Source: Granulimonas faecalis (lineage in GTDB: Bacteria > Actinomycetota > Coriobacteriia > Coriobacteriales > Atopobiaceae). From it: a stretch of 64,000 nucleotides of DNA. Of this stretch, positions 41,998 through 49,158 are shown in pieces. The notes under the pieces were generated by a model. It was given only the letters and a program-made list of their open reading frames with translations. It was not told the origin of the DNA and did not search any database. Within the stretch, counting starts at the first letter, position 1. Each line of letters opens with the position of its first letter. The position numbers and the translations under genes were made by a program. The stretch spans positions 1,276,501 to 1,340,500 of the forward strand of contig NZ_BQKC01000001.1 of the NCBI RefSeq assembly GCF_022834715.1. Reading direction: 5' to 3'.

Positions 41998-42984
41998 CTA
42001 CGGCATCATGTTGTTCTTCTGGATGAGGGCGAAGAGGTCCTCGCCGCCGTCAGAAGGAACCTTCTTGGTGTCGAACGTGGTGCCGTTGTCGCGGAGCGCG
42101 ACGAAGGCCTGGACGTCCTGCTCGCTGACCGCGATGGCCTGCGAGATCATGGTCTTGCCGGCGGAGTGCGCCAGGGAGCCGACGTTGATGTGCTTGATGG
42201 GCACGCCGGCCTCCTCGACCGCGAGGGTGTCCTCGGGGTTCTCGAAGAGGACCAGGGCCTTGACGTCGCCGAAGCGCGGGTCGTTGTAGCACTTGACGAA
42301 CTGCGCGATGGTGGTGACGTTGGCCTTGACTCCCGGAGGGGCGGCCTCGACGATGAGCGACTTGCGCAGGTCGTCGTGGGCCACGGCGTCGGAGACGACG
42401 ATGATGCGGTTGCAGCCCACCGAGCGGGCCCAGTTGGTGGCCACCTGGCCGTGGAGCAGGCGCGAGTCGATGCGGGTGTGCACGAGCTTCATCTGGCCGT
42501 CGCCCACCACGGTGCCCTCGGGCAGCGCGGCGGAGCCGGCGGAGGAAGCGGCCGCGGCAGCGCCCCCCTTGGGCTTGGGCTGCAGCGACTCCGGCTTCAC
42601 GCGGACGCCGCGGCGGCCCTCGACGAACACCTTGGTCGCGATCTCGTGGGCGGTGCCCAGGGAGAAGCGGCCGGTGTAGGCCTCGATGAGCATGGGCAGG
42701 TTGAGCCCGGTGACGATGGCCCACTGGTCGTGGCCGTCGGCGAACGCGCTGCACTGGTTGAAGGGGGTGCCGCCCCACAGGTCGACCAGGAAGAGGACCT
42801 CCTCCTGGGCGTCCTTGTCGAAGCCGCTGACAGCCTCCTCCAGCTTCTTCCTGAAGTCGTCGGGGCCTTCGCTGGGCATCAGGGTGACCGCGGCCACGTT
42901 CTCCTGGTCGCCGAAGACCATGGAGCCGGACTGCTGGATGCCGGTGGCGAATTTGCCGTGACTTGCCAGGACAATACCTACCAT
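41998..42984 (-). CDS. manX: mannose-class PTS cytosolic component IIAB
   Basis: IIAB carries phosphate from HPr to the incoming sugar. The 328-residue protein has the IIA domain at the start, VGIVLASHGKF with phospho-His9, and LVDLWGGTPFNQ. A linker rich in Ala/Ser/Lys (about 128-160) leads to the IIB domain, HTRIDSRLLHGQVATNW with phospho-His178. The ATG at 42984 is preferred over GTG at 42987 because AGGAGG lies 7 nt before it. As first gene after a ~460-nt upstream region, it probably carries the operon's regulation. Confidence 0.96.
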   Translation of the reverse strand: MVGIVLASHGKFATGIQQSGSMVFGDQENVAAVTLMPSEGPDDFRKKLEEAVSGFDKDAQEEVLFLVDLWGGTPFNQCSAFADGHDQWAIVTGLNLPMLIEAYTGRFSLGTAHEIATKVFVEGRRGVRVKPESLQPKPKGGAAAAASSAGSAALPEGTVVGDGQMKLVHTRIDSRLLHGQVATNWARSVGCNRIIVVSDAVAHDDLRKSLIVEAAPPGVKANVTTIAQFVKCYNDPRFGDVKALVLFENPEDTLAVEEAGVPIKHINVGSLAHSAGKTMISQAIAVSEQDVQAFVALRDNGTTFDTKKVPSDGGEDLFALIQKNNMMP

Positions 42985-42987
42985 CAC

Positions 42988-43445
42988 ATAACCTCCTAAA
43001 ATTATCCTTGTCGTTTACATGTACAAAAACCTTCATGAACTATAGCCCAGGCACCCCGACGGGGTGGCGAGGAGGCGGATTTTTTCCGTGATAGGTTTTT
43101 GCGGCGCATTTTCGTTGGTTTAACGCACAAATGAAGATATAATGGTCATTTTTTACATATTAAGGTTCTGCTCAAATAGTCGAAAGATGACCATAAATCA
43201 GTGTTCATCTGCACCGACGTGGCGCCAGACCGTCGGATATGCTTTCGATATATTATCCGGTCCGTTGGTATTTCAGTGTACCCAACTTTCCGTTTGCGTT
43301 GACCTTTTTCCTTTCTCCATGGGCCCCGCGGTAGCGCTGGGCGGCCCTCCCCGGCACCGGCAGAAGGGGACGCCCCACGGGCGCCGACGGGCTGCCCATG
43401 GGGCGTTTAACCATGTCCATAGAATATGGATCCGACGGGCCGAAC
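42988..43445 (-). promoter_or_regulatory. upstream region of the mannose PTS operon
   Basis: This non-coding gap is partly AT-rich (43085-43300). It contains the inverted pair ATGGTCAT (43142-43149) and ATGACCAT (43187-43194), a short hairpin CACCCCG-A-CGGGGTG (43052-43066) in the likely leader, and several -10-like hexamers (TATATC near 43138) without convincing -35 partners. The inverted pair is a plausible operator. Firmicute-type sigma-54 control cannot be confirmed: I see no GG-N10-GC element. Confidence 0.4.
43370..43406 (-). terminator. hairpin after pepP
   Basis: ACGCCCCA-C-GGGC (43370-43382) pairs with GCCC-A-TGGGGCGT (43394-43406), with one internal mismatch and an 11-nt loop. It begins 39 nt past the pepP stop. 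The following minus-strand sequence is C/T-rich but without a T-run. Confidence 0.55.
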
Positions 43446-44564
43446 CTAGCCCCTGGCGGACTCCAGCTCGTGGCCGAGGCGGGTGAAGGGCTCGTAGCCG
43501 TCGGCGGTCACCACGCCGGTGTCCTCGATGCGTACGCCGAACTCGCCAGGGATGTAGATGCCCGGCTCGATGGTCACGACGGACCCCTCGGGGACGGGCT
43601 CCTCCCACCGGAGGCTGAAGTTGGGGTCCTCGTGGATCTCGACCCCCACCCCGTGGCCAAGGCCGTGGCCGAAGTACTCGCCGTAGCCGGCCTCCTCGAT
43701 GACGCGCTGGGCGATGCGGTGGATGTCGGCGCCGACGACGCCGGCCCTGACGGCCGCGGCGGCCTCCTCGTGGGCCCGGCGCACGACGTCGTAGACCTCG
43801 CGCTGTTTCTCAGAGGGCTCCCCCACCACGAGGGTGCGGGTCATGTCGGCGTGGTAATCGTGGTAGAGGGCGCCGAAGTCCATGGTGACGAAGTCGCCCT
43901 CCCGCACGCGGTAGTCGCCGGGCTGGGCGTGGGGGTTGGCCCCCTGGGGGCCGGCGGCGACGATGGAGTCGAACGAGACGGCCTCGGCGCCGTGCTCGAA
44001 CATGGAGCGCTCGAGCTCCGCGCGGATCTCAAGCTCGCTCATGCCGGGGCGCACGTAGGAGCGGATGTGCTCCCAAGCCGCGTCGGTGATCTCCTGGGCG
44101 CGGCGGAGCAGGGCGAGCTCCTCGTCGTCCTTGACCATGCGCAGGCGCGAGATGGCGCCGTGGAGCCGGGGCATGAGACAGGCCCACGACTCGGCGTCGA
44201 GGCCGCGGGCGAGGTCGTCCACAAACCCCACGGCGACGGTGTCCTCCACCGCGGCCACGCAGGCCCGGGCGGAGGCGAGGGCGCGGGCGGCCCAGGCGGC
44301 GTGGGGCGTCCTCCCCATGTCGACCTCCCAGGGGCCGTCGGGCCCGAGGCGCTCCATGAAGGTGTTGTAGTAGCGCGAGTCGGTGTGGAGCAGCAGCGTG
44401 TCGGCCGTCACCACCGCGGTGTGGGCCACCTCGTCGTCGAAGGTGCGCTCGGCTCCGGTAAGCCACCTAAGGTCGGCGTTGTTGCGCAGGACCACGGCGT
44501 CGTAGCCCCGCTCCCCCATGAGGGCGCGCAGGCGCGCGACCCCTCCTTGCTGTGCCTCGGACAT
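43446..44564 (-). CDS. pepP: M24-family Xaa-Pro aminopeptidase/dipeptidase
   Basis: The enzyme removes residues next to proline from peptides in the cytosol. The 372-residue product has an N-terminal creatinase-like domain (ending about residue 135) and the pita-bread catalytic domain. Metal ligands are visible in TMDFGALYHDYHADMTRT (two Asp), FGHGLGHGVGVEIHE (His), VTIEPGIYIP (Glu) and GVRIEDTGVV (Glu). The ATG at 44564 follows GGGGAG. In many actinobacteria this gene is immediately upstream of efp; here the mannose PTS lies between. PepP versus PepQ cannot be decided from sequence alone. Confidence 0.92.
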   Translation of the reverse strand: MSEAQQGGVARLRALMGERGYDAVVLRNNADLRWLTGAERTFDDEVAHTAVVTADTLLLHTDSRYYNTFMERLGPDGPWEVDMGRTPHAAWAARALASARACVAAVEDTVAVGFVDDLARGLDAESWACLMPRLHGAISRLRMVKDDEELALLRRAQEITDAAWEHIRSYVRPGMSELEIRAELERSMFEHGAEAVSFDSIVAAGPQGANPHAQPGDYRVREGDFVTMDFGALYHDYHADMTRTLVVGEPSEKQREVYDVVRRAHEEAAAAVRAGVVGADIHRIAQRVIEEAGYGEYFGHGLGHGVGVEIHEDPNFSLRWEEPVPEGSVVTIEPGIYIPGEFGVRIEDTGVVTADGYEPFTRLGHELESARG

Positions 44565-44605
44565 GCGGCACTCCCCTTTCTCTCCTGCCCGTCCCCGGGC
44601 GCGGT

Positions 44606-45781
44606 TCACAGGATCGACCTCGCCGCGCACCACGCGTCGAGGTGCTCGGCGAGCACGGCGTCGTCCACGGCGGCCATGCGCACGCGCCCCACGGCGTGGG
44701 GCAGCACCACCATGGCGCGGTTGGTTCGGGCGAGCTCCTCCTCGCGGAAGGCGCGACCGAGCGCCGCCGGGTCGAGGGCGCAGGGCACCTCGGGCACCGA
44801 CAGGCGGTCGAGCAGGGCGTCCTGGGCGAAGACGAGGTCGACGTCGCCCTCCACGGCACCCACGGCGAGCCGTGCCGCGAAACGCAGGCCCTCGCCGAGC
44901 CGGAGGCCCCAGCCCACCCCGGGCAGGAAGCGCCCGAGGGCCCGGGCGAAGGTCTCGCCGTAGGAGAGCGACCGGCGCACGGCCACGGACGTGGACGCGT
45001 TGACGCGACCCACGCCGCGGGCGGCCTCGAGGGCCTGCCCGGCCATGGCCGCCGCGTCGCCGGCGGCCATGGCCTCCGAGCGCATCACGAGGGTGTTGAA
45101 GGCGTCGCGGGACTCGCACACGGCGGCCGCCACCATGGCGGCGCGGCCGGCGACGTTGCCCGGCGTGAGGGCGGCGATGCCCAGGGTCCCGGGCTCGGCG
45201 TAGCACATGGCCATGCGGCAGCGCGCCGAGACCATGGCCCCCTCGCCGCCCGAGGAGAGCGGCAGCGGCAGGGCAGGGCAGAGCACGAGCGCGTCGAGGG
45301 ACAGGGGCACGCAGGCCAGCGGGGTCCCGCCGCACCAGGTGCTCGCGGCGAACGACGCCAACGACAGCGTGGCCCTGCCCCCGACGGCCACGAGGGCGTC
45401 GGAGGAGGTGACGCCGGATGAGCCGAGCGCCTCCCAGAGGCCGGGCAGGCGCGACGCATCCGCGGCGTCGGCGGCCGGCACGTCCGGCAGGCGCCGCACG
45501 AGGAACCCGGCGTCGGTCACGAGGCGGCGGAGCGACTCCACGAGGCCCGGGTCCGCCCCCTCCTCCACAAGGAGGGCGGCGGTGCCGGTGCGGCCGCAGC
45601 AGACCCGCAGGTCGCGGCCGAACCTGTCGAGCACGCCGTCGCCCACCCGCACGTCGCACGAGGCGCCGTTGGCGGACACCGTCTGGCGCAGCGGGGCCAC
45701 GGCCCCCGCACCGGCGTCCGGGGAGGCCGGCGAGACCCCCTCGACGGCCCCGGCCGTGTCGTTCACGGTCTCCTCGCTCAC
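44606..45781 (-). CDS. AroB-like protein lacking the dehydroquinate-synthase metal site
   Basis: The 391-residue product has the fold and place of 3-dehydroquinate synthase, but its catalytic motifs are gone. The NAD loop GGG-x-x-GD-x-AGF reads GGRATLSLASF (134-144). The segment that should be SSVGGKTGVN reads CPALPLPLSSG. The metal histidine in GHTFGHA reads SYGETFARA (274-282), the HGE motif reads RLGEG, and the glutamate of AEV(I/V)K is absent. It is therefore probably not a working AroB. The GTG at 45781 overlaps the aroK stop by 4 nt, and aroK itself is intact. An alternative is a new activity or a structural partner of AroK. Confidence 0.75.
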   Translation of the reverse strand: MSEETVNDTAGAVEGVSPASPDAGAGAVAPLRQTVSANGASCDVRVGDGVLDRFGRDLRVCCGRTGTAALLVEEGADPGLVESLRRLVTDAGFLVRRLPDVPAADAADASRLPGLWEALGSSGVTSSDALVAVGGRATLSLASFAASTWCGGTPLACVPLSLDALVLCPALPLPLSSGGEGAMVSARCRMAMCYAEPGTLGIAALTPGNVAGRAAMVAAAVCESRDAFNTLVMRSEAMAAGDAAAMAGQALEAARGVGRVNASTSVAVRRSLSYGETFARALGRFLPGVGWGLRLGEGLRFAARLAVGAVEGDVDLVFAQDALLDRLSVPEVPCALDPAALGRAFREEELARTNRAMVVLPHAVGRVRMAAVDDAVLAEHLDAWCAARSIL

Positions 45782-46320
45782 AGCAGCCCCTCCTCCCAGA
45801 GCAGGGCGCCGCACTCACAGGCGACCTCCTCGAACGTCTTGCCGGTAATGATCACGCGATAGTCGCACACGCTCTCGTAGAGCGGGCGCCTGAGCTCGTA
45901 CACGTTGGCGGCGTGGGCGAGGTCGACGAGGTCGGGCCTGCGCCGCATGGACCGCATCTGGGCGAGGGAGTCCTCGAACGTGCCGTCGAGGAAGACCACG
46001 TGGCCGAGCTCCCCCATGAGCCTCCGGTTGCGCCCGCTTTCCACGGTGCCGCCCCCACAGGAGACAAGGAGCGACTTCTCGGCCTTGAGCGACTCGAGCA
46101 CCCCGGCCTCCGCGTCGCGGAACGCCGCCTCGCCCCTCGAGTGCCAGAGCACGGGCAGCGAGCCGTGGAGCCGGCGCTCGACGAGGCGGTCGGTGTCCAC
46201 GTAGCGCCGGTGGAACATGTGGCCGAGGTTGCGGGCCACCGTGGACTTGCCGGCGCCGGAGAAGCCCACGAAGAGCACGTGGTCGCAGTCGTCGTGCACG
46301 ACCATGCCGTCATGTTCCAT
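45778..46320 (-). CDS. aroK: shikimate kinase
   Basis: AroK phosphorylates shikimate at O3. The 180-residue product has Walker A VGFSGAGKSTVARNLG, the shikimate-binding DTD (where Asp34 lies in E. coli), GEAAFRDAE with its arginine, SCGGGTVES and the lid MRRRPDL with RRPLYES. All key residues are present, unlike the adjacent AroB-like protein. The ATG at 46320 follows GGAGGGGGAGCCCC. Context aroK-aroB-pepP is the standard actinobacterial order, but aroC, aroE and aroQ are missing here. Confidence 0.92.
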   Translation of the reverse strand: MEHDGMVVHDDCDHVLFVGFSGAGKSTVARNLGHMFHRRYVDTDRLVERRLHGSLPVLWHSRGEAAFRDAEAGVLESLKAEKSLLVSCGGGTVESGRNRRLMGELGHVVFLDGTFEDSLAQMRSMRRRPDLVDLAHAANVYELRRPLYESVCDYRVIITGKTFEEVACECGALLWEEGLL

Positions 46321-46350
46321 GGGGCTCCCCCTCCCCCCGTCTCGCCGGTT

Positions 46351-46839
46351 TCACCTGAACGATAGTATCACCGGTCCGAAGGCGCAGAGGAATGCGGCGA
46401 CGACGCCCGCGAGGCACGCCCACGGGCCCACGGCGAACGTGGCCCGCCCGCGCAGGGCGGCAACGGCCGCGCCGAGGCAGAGCCCGGCGGCCATGGCGGC
46501 CACGGCCGGCCCCCAGCCGAGGAGCGCGGCCCAGCAGCCGAGGAGCTTGACGTCGCCCATGCCGACCGCACCCCGGCCGAGGCGCCGGGCGCAGAGCTCG
46601 GCCGCAGCGGCGGCGGCCGTCACGGCGACGGCACCCACGAGCAGGGGGCCGGGGGCAGGAAGGTTGCCGGCGAGGGCGGCGAGCCACGGGAGCCCCGGGG
46701 AGAGCGGCAGGGAGAGGGCCCGGGCCATCTGGAAGGCCAGGGCGACGGCCGCCATGGCGGCCAGGAGGGCGTTGGGCAGCCTCCGCTCGCGGGCGTCCGC
46801 GACGGAGGCCCAGGCGGCCAGGGCGAGGAAGGCTGCCAC
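46351..46839 (-). CDS. A24-family prepilin peptidase (short form)
   Basis: The enzyme is a membrane aspartyl protease that trims type IV-pilin-like leader peptides. The 162-residue product has about six hydrophobic segments. The two catalytic aspartates lie in VADARERRLPN and in GMGDVKLLG, and there is no N-terminal methylase domain. The actinobacterial alaS-ruvX-mltG cluster carries such a gene at this place. The GTG at 46839 is chosen because upstream codons fall in the YqeG gene; no strong ribosome-binding site is visible. No pilin or secretion genes are in the window. Confidence 0.8.
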   Translation of the reverse strand: MAAFLALAAWASVADARERRLPNALLAAMAAVALAFQMARALSLPLSPGLPWLAALAGNLPAPGPLLVGAVAVTAAAAAAELCARRLGRGAVGMGDVKLLGCWAALLGWGPAVAAMAAGLCLGAAVAALRGRATFAVGPWACLAGVVAAFLCAFGPVILSFR

Positions 46840-46846
46840 GGCCGCG

Positions 46847-47365
46847 TCAGGGGCGGTAGGCGGGGTCGCCCGAGGCGGCCCGCTCGAACAGGCGGAAGAC
46901 GCGGGTGTACCAGAGCTCCTCGGTGGACTGCGGGTCAACGAGGATGGGGCGCACGCCGGCCAGGTTGGCGGCCATGACGTCGGTGAACACCTGGTCGCCC
47001 ACGAGCACCGTCTGCTCCACGGGCACGCCCATGGTCCCGCACGCGGCCCAGAGGGCGAAGGGCGCCGGCTTCATGGCGTGGTCCACCTTGGGCACACCCA
47101 GCTCGGCGGCGCTCGCGGCCACCCGAGTGCCGTGGAAGTTGTTGGAGACGAGGCAGAGGGCGAGGCCGGCCGCGCGGGCGCGGTCGAACCATGCCGCCAC
47201 CTCGGCGGGCGGGTGCTCTGCGTCGCCGGGGACGCAGGTGTTGTCGCGGTCGAGCAGCACGAGCCGCACGCCCTCGTCCACGAGGCGCCCCACGGGGATG
47301 TCGGGGACCGCGTGGTAGCGGGCCCACGGGCGGGTCAGGGGCGTGCCCCCGCGCTCGGCGCTCAT
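46847..47365 (-). CDS. YqeG-type HAD phosphatase
   Basis: The 172-residue product is a subfamily-IIIA HAD hydrolase. It has VLLDRDNTCV (nucleophile Asp and acid-base Asp; usual LLDLDNT), LCLVSNN (motif II), KPAPFALW (motif III lysine) and TVLVGDQVFTDVMAAN (motif IV). The substrate is unknown. The ATG at 47365 overlaps the mltG stop by 4 nt. In other actinobacteria aroE often occupies this place, so this gene may have replaced it. Confidence 0.87.
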   Translation of the reverse strand: MSAERGGTPLTRPWARYHAVPDIPVGRLVDEGVRLVLLDRDNTCVPGDAEHPPAEVAAWFDRARAAGLALCLVSNNFHGTRVAASAAELGVPKVDHAMKPAPFALWAACGTMGVPVEQTVLVGDQVFTDVMAANLAGVRPILVDPQSTEELWYTRVFRLFERAASGDPAYRP

Positions 47366-48729
47366 GGCGCCTGGTCCTGCCTGGCCTGCTCGATGGCGGC
47401 CATGTGCTCGTCGTAGGTGCGCGAGAACGTGTGGTTGGAGTAGGTGCCGTTCTCGATGATGAGGAAGTACAGGTAGTCGGTGGACTGCGGGTTCAGCGCC
47501 GCCTGGACGCACTCGATGGAGGGCGTGCAGATGGGCGTGGGGGGCAGACCCTTGTTGAGGTAGGTGTTGTACGGCGACTCCTTCTTGAGGTCGTCGGCCG
47601 TCACCTCGCCGCCGGTCACATAGCCCATGGTGGCGTCGGACTGCAGCGGCATGCCGTCGCGCATGCGGTTGTAGAAGACGGACGAGACGAGCGGGCGGTC
47701 CTGCTCTGTCACGGCCTCGCGCTCGATGACGGAGGCGAGGATGAGCACGTCGTAGTCGTCGAAGTCCACGCCGTAGGCGCCCTTGAGGGCGGCCTCACCG
47801 GACTGCCAGTCCAGAGACGCGGTGGCCGTGACGTAACGGTCGAGCATGGCGCGGATCACGGCGTCGGCCGAGACCTCCTTGCCGGAGAAGTCGTAGGTGG
47901 AGGCCCAGAGGAAGCCCTCGAGGGAGTCGTCGGCGGCCTCGGAGAGGAACGGGTAGTCGGAGGAGTAGTTGGAGGCCTTCGCCTGGGCCACGAAGTCGTC
48001 GGCCGGGATGCCGAGGGCGTCCTGCACGTAGGCGGCCGTCTTGGCCACGGTGAGGCCCTCCGGCACGGTGACGCGGTTGGACGTGGTGTTGGGGCCCTCC
48101 ACGAGCTGCTCCACGATCTGGGTGACCGGGATGCCCGCAGCGAAGCGGTAGGTACCGGGCTTGAGCGACTGCCCCGCCCCCTGGGCCATGACGGCCTTGG
48201 TAAACGTGGCGGAGTCCTTGACGAGGCCGGCGTCCACGAGCGACTGCGCGATGGCGTCGGTGCCGGCGCCCTCGGCCACCTGGATCTCCACCTCGCCGGA
48301 CGCGGGCTCCTGGGAGGGGGCGTCGGACGGGGACGCGGCGCAGCGTGAGACCACGAGACAGGCGACCACGACGGCGGCGACCGCCGCGACGGCGGCCACG
48401 ACCAGGGGGAGGCGCGAGGGGGCGGCGGGGCCGCCGGACCCGGGGTGGCGCACGGCGCCGCGACTGCGGGTCTGGGCCTGGGTGCGCTCGGAGACCCGGC
48501 GCGTGGTGGCGCCGGAGGCCACGCGCTGGGCGGTGGCACGGGAGGCCCCGCGACGCGGGGGGGCGGCGCGGTCCGGGGCCTGGGCGCGCTGAGAGGCGGC
48601 ATGACGGGCCAGCGGGGCGCACGGGGCCTCCGCGGCACGACGTCCCTGCTGACGGCTGTGACGGGGCGTGCGGTCGGGACGTCCCTGCCCCGCGCCGGCG
48701 CCGCCGCGGGGGTTCCTGGGGTCTGCCAT
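47362..48729 (-). CDS. mltG: endolytic murein transglycosylase MltG
   Basis: MltG cuts nascent glycan strands at the membrane to end their growth. The 455-residue product has a long basic disordered cytoplasmic N-terminus (1-105) and one membrane segment (about 108-130). A LysM-like subdomain (VEIQVAEGAGTDAIAQSLVDAGLV) follows, then the YceG catalytic domain with LEGFLWASTYDF, the catalytic glutamate in LASVIEREAVTEQDRPLVSSVFYNRM, and GLPPTPIC. It sits 6 nt after ruvX and overlaps yqeG by 4 nt. Confidence 0.95.
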   Translation of the reverse strand: MADPRNPRGGAGAGQGRPDRTPRHSRQQGRRAAEAPCAPLARHAASQRAQAPDRAAPPRRGASRATAQRVASGATTRRVSERTQAQTRSRGAVRHPGSGGPAAPSRLPLVVAAVAAVAAVVVACLVVSRCAASPSDAPSQEPASGEVEIQVAEGAGTDAIAQSLVDAGLVKDSATFTKAVMAQGAGQSLKPGTYRFAAGIPVTQIVEQLVEGPNTTSNRVTVPEGLTVAKTAAYVQDALGIPADDFVAQAKASNYSSDYPFLSEAADDSLEGFLWASTYDFSGKEVSADAVIRAMLDRYVTATASLDWQSGEAALKGAYGVDFDDYDVLILASVIEREAVTEQDRPLVSSVFYNRMRDGMPLQSDATMGYVTGGEVTADDLKKESPYNTYLNKGLPPTPICTPSIECVQAALNPQSTDYLYFLIIENGTYSNHTFSRTYDEHMAAIEQARQDQAP

Positions 48730-48735
48730 GGGTTC

Positions 48736-49155
48736 CTAACTCTCGTGGGGTCGGGCGTCGAGGAACGCCTGGAGGAAGAGCGACGCCGCGACCATGTCTA
48801 CCTTGCCCCGCATGGAGCGCTCGTCCATGCCCTGGGCCCTCAGGATACGTTTAGCCTCGGTGCTGGAGAGACGCTCGTCCGCGAATTCCAGAGGAAGACC
48901 GCAGGCACGGGCGATGTCGCGCGCCTGCGCCATGACCCGCTCGGCCTGGGGGCCGTCGTCACCGGCCATGGTCCTGGGCCTGCCGCACACGAGGACGTCG
49001 GGCTCGTGGTCCTCCAGGACGCGACGGAACGTCCGGGCGCCCGAGAGCACCTCGTCAGCGGGGAGCACGCACACCGGGAAGGCGACGGCGCCCGAGACAT
49101 CGGACGCCGCCACACCGATGCGGCGCTCCCCTATGTCCAGGGCAAGGTACCGCAC
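48736..49155 (-). CDS. ruvX: RuvX/YqgF Holliday-junction resolvase-like nuclease
   Basis: RuvX proteins process the 5' end of pre-16S rRNA and may resolve Holliday junctions. The 139-residue RNase-H-fold protein has LALDIGERRIGVAASD (first Asp), LVCGRPRTMAGDDG, FADERLSSTEA (Glu) and GKVDMVAASLFLQAFLD (last Asp). The GTG at 49155 is 3 nt past the alaS stop. The alaS-ruvX-mltG order is standard. Confidence 0.95.
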   Translation of the reverse strand: MRYLALDIGERRIGVAASDVSGAVAFPVCVLPADEVLSGARTFRRVLEDHEPDVLVCGRPRTMAGDDGPQAERVMAQARDIARACGLPLEFADERLSSTEAKRILRAQGMDERSMRGKVDMVAASLFLQAFLDARPHES

Positions 49156-49158
49156 CGG

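Noticed and set aside
43142-43486. Plus-strand frame of 114 codons upstream of manX
   Set aside because: No ribosome-binding site, mixed composition, and it crosses the putative operator and the pepP terminator.
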